A DNA stretch of 64,000 bases from CAZBLK01 sp964492715 (GTDB lineage Bacteria; Bacillota; Clostridia; Lachnospirales; WRBF01): the NCBI GenBank assembly GCA_964492715.1, contig CAZBLK010000014.1:6439-70438 (forward strand), read 5' to 3'. Position numbers and translations under genes: made by a program. The notes under the pieces were generated by a model. It saw only the letters and a program-made list of their open reading frames with translations, ran no database searches and was not told the origin of the DNA. Below, in pieces: positions 1 to 8,481 of the stretch (positions are counted from its first letter, which is position 1; the number at the start of each line of letters is the position of its first letter).

Positions 1-1844
1 AGGTTATTCGTAAAAGAACTGTAGAAAACATAAAATCTAACTACGGCTCAGATGCTCTTTATGAGTTAAACCATGAGTACAGCCCAGTTTTTGCAAAAGC
101 AGCAAACCACTTGCTAGAAATTTCAGAAAAGCAGCGGGCTTATGCGGAAACGCAAAAGGAAGAAGCTAGTAAAATTAAAAAATTAGCTTTTGATTCAATT
201 TTTTTCATTGCTTTATTTTGCGTAATTTTTGCAATTGTTATTTCAATTTTAATTTCAAACAGCATTTCTAAACCTTTAAAGCAAATTATTCAAATGGCAA
301 ACGGTTTGTCTAAAGGTAAATTGAATTTTAACCTTTCGGTAACCTCGAAAGACGAAATTGGAGTGCTTGCAGTTTCATTTATTGCCGTTAGGGACTCTAT
401 ACGTTTAATTGCCGACAGCATAGAAAAAATGGCAAACGCATTTAGGGTTGGTGAAATTGATGCACGTATAGATGCTACACGCTTTGAAGGTGAGTACGAA
501 GTTGTTGTAAATTCAATAAATGAAACTGTTAATGACATTTTGCTTGACATGGAAGAAGTTGTTTCTTCTTTTAGTGAACTTGGCGGCGGCAACTTTAACG
601 CAGATTTAAAAGTGATGCCTGGCAAAAAAGCCAACTTTAACAAAAAGTTTGAACGCTCAAAAGGCAACCTAAAGTCTATTATAGAAGAAATTGAAAACTT
701 GATTAAAGCTGCAATTGACGGGCAGCTAAACAGGCAAATTGACACCACGCTCTACAAAGCAGACTGGAAGCTACTTTCTTCTAAGCTTAATGAACTTATG
801 AGCGCAATTAAAAACCCAATTGACGAGTCAAACAAAGTTTTAGACGAATTGTCGCAAGGTAATTTTAATGTTGCTGTAAGAAAAGATTTTAAAGGTAGCT
901 TTGGGCACATGATGAAATCATTTGACAGAATGGTTGTTACCACACGCTCTTATATTGAAGAAATTTCGCAAACACTTTTAAGAATTGCAGACGGCAACCT
1001 TACGCAAGGAATTAGCCGTGACTACATTGGTAATTACGAGGAAATTAAAGAATCTATAAACCATATAGTTGCAAACCTTAATGCTACAATTAAAAGCATT
1101 AAAAATTCTGCCGACAATGTGCATTTTGGTGCTTCACAAGTTTCACATACATCGTTTAGTCTTGCTGACGGTGCTTCGGAACAGGCACAGTCGGTTGAAG
1201 CCCTTAACGAGTCTATGAATTTAATTAACGACTGCATACAAAACACTGCTCAAAAGGCAAAAAATGCAGAAGATTATTCTATGAAGTCAAAGGAAAGTGC
1301 TTTGGCTGGCAACCGGGAAATGCAGCTTATGCTTGAATCTATGGAAGGCATTAGAGAATCGACACAAAACATTTCTAAGATAATGAAAGTTATTGATGAC
1401 ATTGCATTCCAAACAAGCCTTCTTGCGCTTAACGCTTCTGTTGAAGCTGCTAGAGCGGGCGAAAAAGGCAAAGGTTTTGCCGTAGTTGCCGAGGAAGTAA
1501 GGGCGCTTGCAAGCAAAAGCCAAGAAGCCGCTCAAGAAACTGCTGCATACATTGAAGACAGCATAAGCAAAGTAAACAAAAGCTCAGATATTACAACAAC
1601 TACTGCCCAAGCTTTGGATAAAATTGTTGAAGATGTTGAAAACGTTGCTGCCTTGATAAGTGAAATTGGTGTTGCGACAAGCGAGCAAACAGAGCTTATG
1701 GGCAACATAAACAGCGGCGTAAAAAGTATTTCGGACGTTGTTACTACAATTTCGTCTGCTTCAGAGGAAACTGCTGCTTCGGCAGAGGAGCTTTCTAGCC
1801 AGTCGCAAATCTTAACGGATATGGTAGCACAGTTTAGTATTTAA
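1..1844 (+). CDS. methyl-accepting chemotaxis protein, 5' end cut by window
   Basis: Chemoreceptor that passes ligand signals to CheA/CheW. The frame is open from the first bases, so the true start lies upstream and the periplasmic sensor is missing. Visible: one membrane segment (about 190-265 nt), a HAMP region, then a long linker of HAMP-like repeats ending in GNFN/GNLT-type motifs. The signalling domain carries the conserved hairpin tip (AFQTSLLALNASVEAARAGE) and ends with the AASAEEL coiled coil. No C-terminal pentapeptide tether for CheR is seen. The gene ends at a strong bidirectional terminator shared with the convergent ABC-transporter operon. It shares its poly-HAMP-like architecture with the receptor at 31943. 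Family assignment is certain; ligand unknown. Confidence 0.95.
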   Translation, partial: VIRKRTVENIKSNYGSDALYELNHEYSPVFAKAANHLLEISEKQRAYAETQKEEASKIKKLAFDSIFFIALFCVIFAIVISILISNSISKPLKQIIQMANGLSKGKLNFNLSVTSKDEIGVLAVSFIAVRDSIRLIADSIEKMANAFRVGEIDARIDATRFEGEYEVVVNSINETVNDILLDMEEVVSSFSELGGGNFNADLKVMPGKKANFNKKFERSKGNLKSIIEEIENLIKAAIDGQLNRQIDTTLYKADWKLLSSKLNELMSAIKNPIDESNKVLDELSQGNFNVAVRKDFKGSFGHMMKSFDRMVVTTRSYIEEISQTLLRIADGNLTQGISRDYIGNYEEIKESINHIVANLNATIKSIKNSADNVHFGASQVSHTSFSLADGASEQAQSVEALNESMNLINDCIQNTAQKAKNAEDYSMKSKESALAGNREMQLMLESMEGIRESTQNISKIMKVIDDIAFQTSLLALNASVEAARAGEKGKGFAVVAEEVRALASKSQEAAQETAAYIEDSISKVNKSSDITTTTAQALDKIVEDVENVAALISEIGVATSEQTELMGNINSGVKSISDVVTTISSASEETAASAEELSSQSQILTDMVAQFSI

Positions 1845-1870
1845 TATGACTATTACTGTATTCTAAATGT

Positions 1871-1923
1871 AAAGGGGCTATAATATTTTTAGTAAGCTTT
1901 CTAAAAATATTATAGCCCCTTTA
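1871..1923. terminator. bidirectional intrinsic terminator
   Basis: A long near-perfect inverted repeat (AAAGGGGCTATAATATTTTT at 1871 pairing with the arm at 1901-1923) with A/T runs on both sides lies between two convergent genes, so it can stop transcription from both. Confidence 0.9.
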
Positions 1924-1932
1924 TAAACATTT

Positions 1933-2670
1933 TTAAATTTTCCATTCTAAAAGCTTCCCAAGAAACTTGTTCAACTCGTCAGTTTTTGGGTGAGAAAAAA
2001 CGTCCTCACTGTCGCCGTATTCCATAAGCTGCCCATTGCAAAGAAAAGCAACTTTTTCACAAGCGTGCCTTGCAAAGCCCATTTCGTGAGTAACAATTAT
2101 AAAGTTCATGCCTTCGTTCTTCAACTCGTTTACCATGTCCAAAACTTCTGTCGTATACTCTGGGTCAAGCGCACTTGTTGGCTCGTCCAAAAGAAGAATT
2201 TTGGGTTTTGGCGCAACAGCCCTTGCAATTGCAATGCGCTGTTGCTGGCCTCCAGAAAGCTCTGCTGGTCTTTTAGCCGAATCGTTTATTAGTCCAAACC
2301 GTGACAAAAGCTCTGTCGCACGTTCCTCGGCGTGTTCCTTGGAATATCCGTGCACTTTTACAAGCGGAATAGTAATGTTTTGCATAGCAGTAAGGTGACG
2401 GAAAAGCCCTCCCTGCTGAAAAACAAACCCAATTCTCCGCCGATACCCAGTGAGCATTTTTTCGTCAGGAACAAGCTCCTCGTTGTCAACAAAAACTTTT
2501 CCTTCTGTAGGTGTAAGCAACCCACCAATTATACGCAAAAGCGTAGATTTTCCATCTCCAGAAGGCCCAATAATTGCAAGCGTTCTTATATTGTCATAAA
2601 AGTTTATTCCTTTTAAAATTTCTACACCTGTGTCAAACCTTTTACGTAGTTCTCTGATTTCAATTTTCAT
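1933..2670 (-). CDS. polar amino-acid ABC transporter, ATP-binding subunit
   Basis: Energises uptake of a polar amino acid together with the permease and binding protein encoded just upstream. Visible: Walker A (GPSGDGKST), signature LSGGQQQR, Walker B (LLLDEPTSALD) and H-loop (VTHEMGF), the standard GlnQ/ArtP pattern, about 245 aa. I place the start at the ATG at 2670 because an AGGAGG lies seven bases ahead of it; a TTG two codons further upstream is less likely. The start overlaps the 3' end of the permease gene by 11 bases, implying translational coupling. Substrate cannot be read from the sequence. Confidence 0.95.
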   Translation of the reverse strand: MKIEIRELRKRFDTGVEILKGINFYDNIRTLAIIGPSGDGKSTLLRIIGGLLTPTEGKVFVDNEELVPDEKMLTGYRRRIGFVFQQGGLFRHLTAMQNITIPLVKVHGYSKEHAEERATELLSRFGLINDSAKRPAELSGGQQQRIAIARAVAPKPKILLLDEPTSALDPEYTTEVLDMVNELKNEGMNFIIVTHEMGFARHACEKVAFLCNGQLMEYGDSEDVFSHPKTDELNKFLGKLLEWKI

Positions 2671-3442
2671 AAACAAACCTCCTTTCTAGCCATTCGCTGA
2701 CAAAAGAAATTGGAAGTGTGAGGCAAAGGTATAAAACACCCAAAAAAGCGTAACATTCAAAAAGCAAGAAGTTTGTTGCGCTAATTTCACGCATAGATTG
2801 CGTAAGCTCTATTACTGCAATTACGGAAAGCAGAGACGAGTCTTTAATTATTGAAGCAAACTGCCCTGTAAGTGCAGGAAGTGTTCTTGCAACAAGCTGT
2901 GGAATAATTACGTTTACAATTGTTTGCTTTTTTGTAAATCCAACAGCTTTTGCCGCTTCAAGCTGAGACTTGTCAATTGAAATTAAGCTTCCACGGATAA
3001 TTTCAGAAATATACGCACCTTCAAAAATTGAAAGAATTAAAACACCAGCTATTAAACGGTTTTCAATGCCGAAGGCTGTTCCGACTATGTAAAAGAAAAG
3101 GTAAATTTGCATTAAAAGCGGCGTTCCACGAATAAACTTTACATAAAGGCTTGAAAAATATTGTAAAAGTATAATCTTTGAACTTCTTCCTATTGCGGCG
3201 AAAACACCAATTATTAAGCTTACGGCAAGGCTTGAAATGCTTATCAGAACTGTTAACAAAAAAGCTTCCCCTATTCTTTCTTTAAGCCCAAGCTCACTTA
3301 AAAAAGAAAAATTAAACATTACACCAACACGAGAAAGTGTAACCCAAAAAAAAGCTGTTATTAAAACGCATAAAAGCAGCAGGTTTACTGCCGCTTTTAG
3401 CGGGTTATACTTTTCATTTGGTTTTAAAACAAAAAAGTTCAT
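2660..3442 (-). CDS. polar amino-acid ABC transporter, permease subunit
   Basis: Inner-membrane permease of the His/Glu/Gln/Arg/opine family, 260 aa. It has an N-terminal membrane segment (LLLLCVLITAFFWVTL), then the typical permease core with the EAA-like loop (EAAKAVGFTKKQTIVNVIIP) that contacts the ATPase. An AGGAGG precedes the ATG. The binding-protein gene lies upstream on the same strand, separated by about 140 bases that hold two strong hairpins, so this gene is probably expressed at a lower level than the binding protein. It overlaps the ATPase gene downstream. Confidence 0.95.
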   Translation of the reverse strand: MNFFVLKPNEKYNPLKAAVNLLLLCVLITAFFWVTLSRVGVMFNFSFLSELGLKERIGEAFLLTVLISISSLAVSLIIGVFAAIGRSSKIILLQYFSSLYVKFIRGTPLLMQIYLFFYIVGTAFGIENRLIAGVLILSIFEGAYISEIIRGSLISIDKSQLEAAKAVGFTKKQTIVNVIIPQLVARTLPALTGQFASIIKDSSLLSVIAVIELTQSMREISATNFLLFECYAFLGVLYLCLTLPISFVSEWLERRFVYEN

Positions 3443-3459
3443 TATAACCTCCTTACTAT

Positions 3460-3510
3460 ATATTCGGCACTAAACATTGTAATATTTTATTCAGTTTAGT
3501 GCCGAATATT
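3460..3510 (-). terminator. intercistronic stem-loop (attenuator-like)
   Basis: A perfect 16-bp inverted repeat (arms at 3460-3475 and 3494-3509, core ATTCGGCACTAAAC) lies between the binding-protein gene and the permease ribosome site. It can act as partial terminator or mRNA-protecting hairpin; function is inferred from position. Confidence 0.6.
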
Positions 3511-3527
3511 TTCCGATGTTTATAGTG

Positions 3528-3562
3528 GGTGTTAATGTTTCATTTTGTGAAACATTAACACC
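3528..3562 (-). terminator. second intercistronic stem-loop
   Basis: A perfect 15-bp stem (GGTGTTAATGTTTCA with its complement) and 5-base loop begin 20 bases after the binding-protein stop codon. It is probably a 3' stabiliser or leaky terminator that sets a high binding-protein to permease ratio. Confidence 0.65.
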
Positions 3563-3581
3563 ACCTATATAACTACATTCC

Positions 3582-4394
3582 CTAATCTAAATCAAAAAAC
3601 CATTTAAACCCAAAGCTGTCAAACGCCGCCTTTTCTTCTTTAAGGTGCTTTTCTGTAAGTTCATCAAAGCCGCCTTCTTTTTTGTATTTGTCGATAAACT
3701 CGTTCAGTTTGTTTAAAAGCTCGGTATCACCTTTTTTAACAGCCGCCCCCCAAAACTCAACGTTTTGGAATGGAATAAAAATTGCTGTTGTTGTGTCAGC
3801 ATTTTTTTGGTTATTTCTATAAATTGTAAGCTGGTCGTAAATAAAGCCGTCTGCTTTGCCTTGTGAAACTTCGGTTACACAAGCACTTTCGTCAGCAAGT
3901 GTAATTATTTCGGCATTTTTAAGGTTTTCAGTAGCGTAGATGTGCCCTGTTGAGCCAAGCTTTACTGCAACCTTTTTTCCGGCTTGGTTAAGGTCGTCAA
4001 CTGTGTTTATTCCAGAACCTTTGTTTGCAAGAATTGCAAGCAGCGAGTTTGCATAAGGCTTTGAAAAATCTACACTTTCTGCACGCTTTTCAGTAATTGT
4101 CATTGACGAAACAATCATGTTTGCTTTGCCTGTTTGAAGCGACGGTATAAGCCCGTCCCATGCCGTGTTTTCAATTACTACTTCTTTGCCTATGTATTCA
4201 CCAAAAGCTTTTGCAAAGTCTACGCTTACACCGTATGGGTTGCTGTCTTTGTCCTTTGCTTCAAATGGCGGATAAGCAAGCTCCATTGCAACAACAAGCT
4301 TTTCCTGCGGCTGTTCTTTTGAACAACCAGACAGCAAAACTACCATGCTTAAAGTAATCAAAATGTATGTAGCTAATAATTTAATTTTGTTCAT
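3582..4394 (-). CDS. amino-acid ABC transporter substrate-binding lipoprotein
   Basis: Extracellular solute receptor of SBP family 3 (polar amino acids), 270 aa. The N-terminus is a lipoprotein signal with lipobox LLSGC; the mature protein shows the family hallmarks PPFEAKD, DGLIPSLQTGKANMIVSSMTIT and the YANSLLAIL hinge. It is the first gene of a three-gene importer (binding protein, permease, ATPase) on this strand. A plausible promoter lies about 150 bases upstream. Ligand is not predictable with confidence. Confidence 0.95.
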   Translation of the reverse strand: MNKIKLLATYILITLSMVVLLSGCSKEQPQEKLVVAMELAYPPFEAKDKDSNPYGVSVDFAKAFGEYIGKEVVIENTAWDGLIPSLQTGKANMIVSSMTITEKRAESVDFSKPYANSLLAILANKGSGINTVDDLNQAGKKVAVKLGSTGHIYATENLKNAEIITLADESACVTEVSQGKADGFIYDQLTIYRNNQKNADTTTAIFIPFQNVEFWGAAVKKGDTELLNKLNEFIDKYKKEGGFDELTEKHLKEEKAAFDSFGFKWFFDLD

Positions 4395-4768
4395 TGTGTC
4401 CTCCTTTTTTAGCTATAGCTTGTACAATCAAGTAGTTTCAGCAAGTTCACTTTTTATCATTATAACAGTTCCAAAAAGTAACGATAAAGCTTAACATCAA
4501 TTGCCTTCGGAATTGCTTAAACAAATAAAAACGAAATTACTGTAGTTATTATATCACCTTTTATGATATTTGGAAAGAATATTGTACAAATAATTAAGGA
4601 AATATATGAAAAAAAATTTGTCCCAAAAATTATGGTATATCCATATACGAATTGTAAATTTTATGATACCATTGACTGGAATAATAGAGAACTGGAATAA
4701 TAGAGAACTGCCACAATGGAGAAGAGAAAAAATTCATAAGTTACTATTATATAGAAGGAGTTAAGAAA
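4395..4768. other. divergent intergenic region with 16-bp tandem repeat
   Basis: 374 bases between the leftward binding-protein gene and the rightward S66 peptidase gene. Besides the promoter described separately it contains a 16-bp unit ACTGGAATAATAGAGA repeated 2.25 times head to tail (4675-4710). No ORF of note. Confidence 0.6.
4548..4576 (-). promoter_or_regulatory. putative sigma-A promoter of amino-acid importer
   Basis: On the minus strand TTTCCA and TATAAT are separated by 17 bases, giving a leader of about 150 nt before the binding-protein start. Prediction from consensus match only. Confidence 0.4.
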
Positions 4769-5806
4769 ATGCTAGAACTTATAAAACCAAAAAAGCTTAA
4801 AAAAGGTGACAAGGTTGCGACAGTAAGCCTTTCATGGGGCGGTGCTGGTGATGCAGACCTTTTATGGCGTTACAATGTTGGGAAAATGAGGCTTCAAGAG
4901 GAGTTTGGGCTTGTAGTTGTGGAAATGGAAAACACTCTTAAAGGCACACAGTTTGTTTACGAAAACCCAAAAAAGCGTGCAGAAGATTTAATGAACGCCT
5001 TTAAAGACCCAGAAATTAAAGCAATTTTTTGTTGCATAGGTGGCGACGACAGCATTAGAATGTTGCCGTACATCGACTTTGAAGTAATTCGCAAAAACCC
5101 AAAAATATTCATTGGCTACTCGGACACAACAACTTCACATTTAATGTGCTTGAAAGCTGGAATATCAAGTTTTTACGGTGTTTCTGTTCTTGCAGAGCTT
5201 GCAGAAAACGTTGAAATTTTTGAGTATACAAAAACACATTTGAAAAAAGCATTGTTTGAAACACAACCTCTTGGCGAAATAAAGCCAGCGGAAGAATGGA
5301 CAGGCGAACTGCTTGAATGGAACGAAGAAAATTCTGGCAAAAGAAAAACAATGCAAAAAAACAGAGACTACGAGGTTTTGCAGGGCAAAGGTGTTATACA
5401 AGGGCGACTTATTGGCGGCTGTATAGAAGTTCTTGAAATGGCAAAAGGTACTCCCCTTTTCCCAGAGCTTGAAAAGTTTAAAGGTTCAATACTCTTTTTT
5501 GAAACTTCAGAGGACACACCAGACCCAGCCTATTTGAAAATATGGCTTCGCAATTATGGCAGCATAGGTATACTTAACGCTGTCAATGGAATAATTCTTG
5601 GAAAGCCGTATCAAGGCAAGTTTTACGAGGAATATAAACAAGCAATACTAAAAATATTAAAAGAGCTTAACCTTACGAGCCTTCCAGTAATGTACAACAT
5701 GACATTTGGACACAACCAACCTATGTGCGTACTTCCATACGGTGCTTTGGCTGAAATTGATTGTGAAAACGCCAAGTTTTCAATTTTGGAATCGGCTGTT
5801 GTTTAG
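4769..5806 (+). CDS. S66 family serine peptidase (MccF/LD-carboxypeptidase like)
   Basis: Cytoplasmic Ser-Glu-His peptidase of family S66, 345 aa. Members either cleave the L,D bond of muropeptides (LdcA) or inactivate microcin C7-type peptide nucleotides (MccF). The catalytic residues are visible: Ser118 in IGYSDTT, Glu245 in LFFETSED and His315 in TFGHNQP. Their spacing is close to that known for MccF (Ser118, Glu243, His311), which with the length points to the MccF branch rather than short LdcA. The start has AGGAG six to ten bases upstream. It appears monocistronic. Whether it gives antibiotic immunity or recycles muropeptides cannot be told from sequence. Confidence 0.88.
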   Translation: MLELIKPKKLKKGDKVATVSLSWGGAGDADLLWRYNVGKMRLQEEFGLVVVEMENTLKGTQFVYENPKKRAEDLMNAFKDPEIKAIFCCIGGDDSIRMLPYIDFEVIRKNPKIFIGYSDTTTSHLMCLKAGISSFYGVSVLAELAENVEIFEYTKTHLKKALFETQPLGEIKPAEEWTGELLEWNEENSGKRKTMQKNRDYEVLQGKGVIQGRLIGGCIEVLEMAKGTPLFPELEKFKGSILFFETSEDTPDPAYLKIWLRNYGSIGILNAVNGIILGKPYQGKFYEEYKQAILKILKELNLTSLPVMYNMTFGHNQPMCVLPYGALAEIDCENAKFSILESAVV

Positions 5807-5932
5807 CTTTGTATGCTTTTTCCTCCAAAATAAAAAAGAATATAGCAACAAATGTTATGCAACTATCGTAAATATATATGAGATGTTTTACATTTATTAG
5901 TAAAATTCAACAAACTACACTGGAGGAAAGTA

Positions 5933-6640
5933 ATGATACTCGAAAGAAAAGCAAAAATAAAAATAGACGACTTTAAGTTTGGGGCGCACCTTTTAAACAA
6001 ACCTAACGATGCAATGGTGCAAACTATTAAAAGCCTAATAAAGCTACAGCAAGTTTACAATGCAGCAATAAGAGAAGTAAGCACCAAGCTTGAAGTTTTG
6101 GACGACGAATTTCACGTAAAATATTCACACACTCCGATACACCACATGGAAAGCAGGCTAAAACAGCCGCAAAGCATTATGGAAAAGCTTCACAGGCAAG
6201 GCTACGAAGCAAGCATAGAGCTAGCAACAGAGCATTTAACAGACATTGCAGGTATTCGTGTAATTTGCCACTACATTAACGACGTTTACAAAATTGCAGA
6301 ACTTTTACTGCGCCAAGATGACGTTACATTAATTAAACAAACGGACTACATAAAAGCGCCAAAGCCAAACGGATATCGAAGCTTGCATGTAGTTGTGTCT
6401 GTGCCTGTGTTTTTGTCGGACGAAACTAAGCGTGTACCTGTAGAAGTTCAAATTCGCACTATAGCAATGGACTTTTGGGCAAGCCTTGAACACCAGCTAA
6501 AATATAAATCCGATTCCGATGTTAAAGAAGACTTGCAAAAAGAGCTTTTAGAATGTGCTGAAAATATTGCATCAGTTGATTTAAAAATGCAAAGCATTTA
6601 TGCAAGGTTAAACAAAAATGATGAAATGGCATGGAGGTAG
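5933..6640 (+). CDS. relQ: small alarmone synthetase (RelQ type)
   Basis: Makes (p)ppGpp from ATP and GDP/GTP in the stringent response. The 235-aa length, lack of HD hydrolase, TGS and ACT domains, and motifs DIAGIRVIC, KPNGYRSLH, EVQIRTIAMDFWASLEHQL identify a stand-alone synthetase of the RelQ/YjbM group. The EVQIRT motif carries the acidic catalytic residue and RSLH the GTP-contacting stretch. Start ATG follows GGAGG by seven bases. The next gene, an AI-2E family permease, begins six bases after the stop, so the two are probably cotranscribed. Confidence 0.93.
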   Translation: MILERKAKIKIDDFKFGAHLLNKPNDAMVQTIKSLIKLQQVYNAAIREVSTKLEVLDDEFHVKYSHTPIHHMESRLKQPQSIMEKLHRQGYEASIELATEHLTDIAGIRVICHYINDVYKIAELLLRQDDVTLIKQTDYIKAPKPNGYRSLHVVVSVPVFLSDETKRVPVEVQIRTIAMDFWASLEHQLKYKSDSDVKEDLQKELLECAENIASVDLKMQSIYARLNKNDEMAWR

Positions 6641-6645
6641 CTTTT

Positions 6646-7800
6646 GTGAAAAACAAATCACTAGAGCATTTGCTTGACAAAAAAATAATTAAATATTTGT
6701 TTGTTATTACGGGGCTCGTACTTTTTGTAATGTACTTTTCTTACGTTTTAATGACAGCGGCAAGCCTGTGGAAAATTACTAGGCCACTTGTTATTGGTTT
6801 TGTAATAGCGTATGTCCTAAACATATTAATGAAGAAAATAGAACGACTTTACTTTCCGAATGCAACAAACAGTGCGCTTGTAAAATCAAGGCGTCCTGTA
6901 AGCTTGCTTTTGTCAATTACTATAGTAATTTTGGTTTTAATTTTAGTTGTAAACATTGTTTTACCGCAAGTTTTCAACACGTTCAGCTCTATAGCTTCGG
7001 CTTTTCCAAGCTTTATTAACAGAGTAAACCAATGGATTTTAGAGTATGAACAAAACTTTCCAGCTATTGCAGAGCAAATAAACTTGGAGCAAATTAGCAC
7101 AATAAACATTAATTGGGAAAGCATTGTCAGAAGCGTTGTAAACTACACAACAAGGGGAATTAGCAGCATTTTCAGCTCGTCAATAAATTTAATTTCCATT
7201 TTTACATCAGGGTTGTTTGACTTGTTTATTTCGTTTACGTTTGCAATTTACTTGCTTATTGGGAAAGAAAACCTTCTTTCCCAGCTTAGACGTATGCAAA
7301 AAGCTTTTATGAAAGCTGAGCTTGCAAGCAAAGTTAACTACGTTCTTTCTGTAGCGCACGAATCTTTTACAAGCTTTATTACTGGGCAATGCACTGAAGC
7401 TTTAATTCTGGGGGCATTATGCACCCTTGGAATGATTATTTTTAGGTTTCCGTATGCAACGACTGTAGGCGTGTTCATTGGCGCAACTGCTCTTATACCT
7501 GTTGTAGGGGCTTATTTGGGCGCTGGCGTAGGTGCGTTTCTAATTTTAATGGTAGACCCAGTTAAGGCTGCCATGTTTTTGGTTTATGTCGTTATATTAC
7601 AGCAGCTTGAAAACAGCTTAATTTACCCAAAGGTCGTTGGAACATCAATTGGTTTGCCAGGGGTATTTGTACTTGTTGCTGTTGTAATTGGTGGCGGTCT
7701 TGGCGGAATTATTGGTATGCTAATTGGCGTGCCTGCTGCGGCAACGGTTTATAAGCTTTTGCAAGCCGCTACGCATGAACGGTTATGTGAAGCAGAGTAG
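6646..7800 (+). CDS. AI-2E family transporter (PerM/YtqQ-like permease)
   Basis: Multi-pass membrane protein of the AI-2E exporter superfamily, about 384 aa. It has eight or so hydrophobic segments, a long hydrophilic loop between segments three and four, and the family C-terminal block (YATTVGVFIGATALIPVVGA, then QQLENSLIYPKVVGTSIGLP). I choose the GTG at 6646 because GGAGG sits eight bases before it; an ATG at 6631 overlaps the previous gene and contains that ribosome site. Substrates in the family vary (autoinducer-2, ions), so function is open. A terminator follows. Confidence 0.9.
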   Translation: MKNKSLEHLLDKKIIKYLFVITGLVLFVMYFSYVLMTAASLWKITRPLVIGFVIAYVLNILMKKIERLYFPNATNSALVKSRRPVSLLLSITIVILVLILVVNIVLPQVFNTFSSIASAFPSFINRVNQWILEYEQNFPAIAEQINLEQISTININWESIVRSVVNYTTRGISSIFSSSINLISIFTSGLFDLFISFTFAIYLLIGKENLLSQLRRMQKAFMKAELASKVNYVLSVAHESFTSFITGQCTEALILGALCTLGMIIFRFPYATTVGVFIGATALIPVVGAYLGAGVGAFLILMVDPVKAAMFLVYVVILQQLENSLIYPKVVGTSIGLPGVFVLVAVVIGGGLGGIIGMLIGVPAAATVYKLLQAATHERLCEAE

Positions 7801-7827
7801 AATTTTACAATTGTAAATTTATGATTT

Positions 7828-7873
7828 AGGGAGAGAGCATTTTTCGAGTTTGAGAAAGGTTCTCTCCCTTATT
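7828..7873 (+). terminator. intrinsic terminator after AI-2E transporter gene
   Basis: A stem AGGGAGAGA / TCTCTCCCT with a 24-base loop region is followed by TTATT, just downstream of the permease stop. Confidence 0.7.
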
Positions 7874-7935
7874 AAATTTCTATAAGAGAAACTAACCCAT
7901 TTTTGCATAGTAATATGCGAAAGGAGGAATTGCTT

Positions 7936-8481
7936 TTGGAATTGACTGATTTGCAAATCGCCAAAAATATAAAAAGAAAAGACACCAAAACTTACGAGTA
8001 CATAGTAGCCAAGTATACAAAACAGGTTTACTACCTTGCGTACAACATTTTGCACATATCCTGCACAAAGGAAGACATGGAGGAGTGCGCAGCCGACGTA
8101 TTTTTTGAAGCATGGAACAGCATTGAAAAGTTTGACCCCGAAAAAGGAAGCTTTAAAACATGGCTATTTATGCTAACAAAATATAAAGCGCTTGCCTACA
8201 AACGAAGGCTTACCAAACAGCAAACAATTACTTTGGAAGACGTACAGCCAGTTGACACTGAAAATTTAGAAACACAGCTAATTTCACGTGAGGAGCAGGA
8301 AAGTATAATTAGCATAATAAACAACTTTAACAACATAGACAAAGAGTTGTTTATTCGACGATATTTTTATAATGAAAAAATAAACGACCTAATGCAATCG
8401 TTGGGGCTGACACGTTCTGCCATAGATAACAGACTGTTAAGGGGCAGAAAGCTAATTAAGGAGGCGCTGTCATATGAATGA
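7936..8481 (+). CDS. ECF-type RNA polymerase sigma factor
   Basis: Alternative sigma factor with only regions 2 and 4, about 181 aa. Region 2 shows the YYLAYNIL helix and EECAADVFFEAWNSIEKFDPEKGSFKTWLFMLTKYKA, region 4 the IDKELFIRRYF and INDLMQSLGLTRSAIDNRLLRGRKLI helix-turn-helix. I prefer the TTG at 7936 since AGGAGG lies eight bases upstream. The stop overlaps the start of the next gene (ATGAATGA), a membrane protein that is probably its anti-sigma factor. Confidence 0.9.
   Translation: MELTDLQIAKNIKRKDTKTYEYIVAKYTKQVYYLAYNILHISCTKEDMEECAADVFFEAWNSIEKFDPEKGSFKTWLFMLTKYKALAYKRRLTKQQTITLEDVQPVDTENLETQLISREEQESIISIINNFNNIDKELFIRRYFYNEKINDLMQSLGLTRSAIDNRLLRGRKLIKEALSYE

Noticed and set aside
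2540..2570. Unusual Walker A (GPSGDGKST) in the amino-acid ABC ATPase
   Set aside because: The Asp is at a variable position of GxxxxGK[ST]; the catalytic residues are intact, so no functional conclusion.
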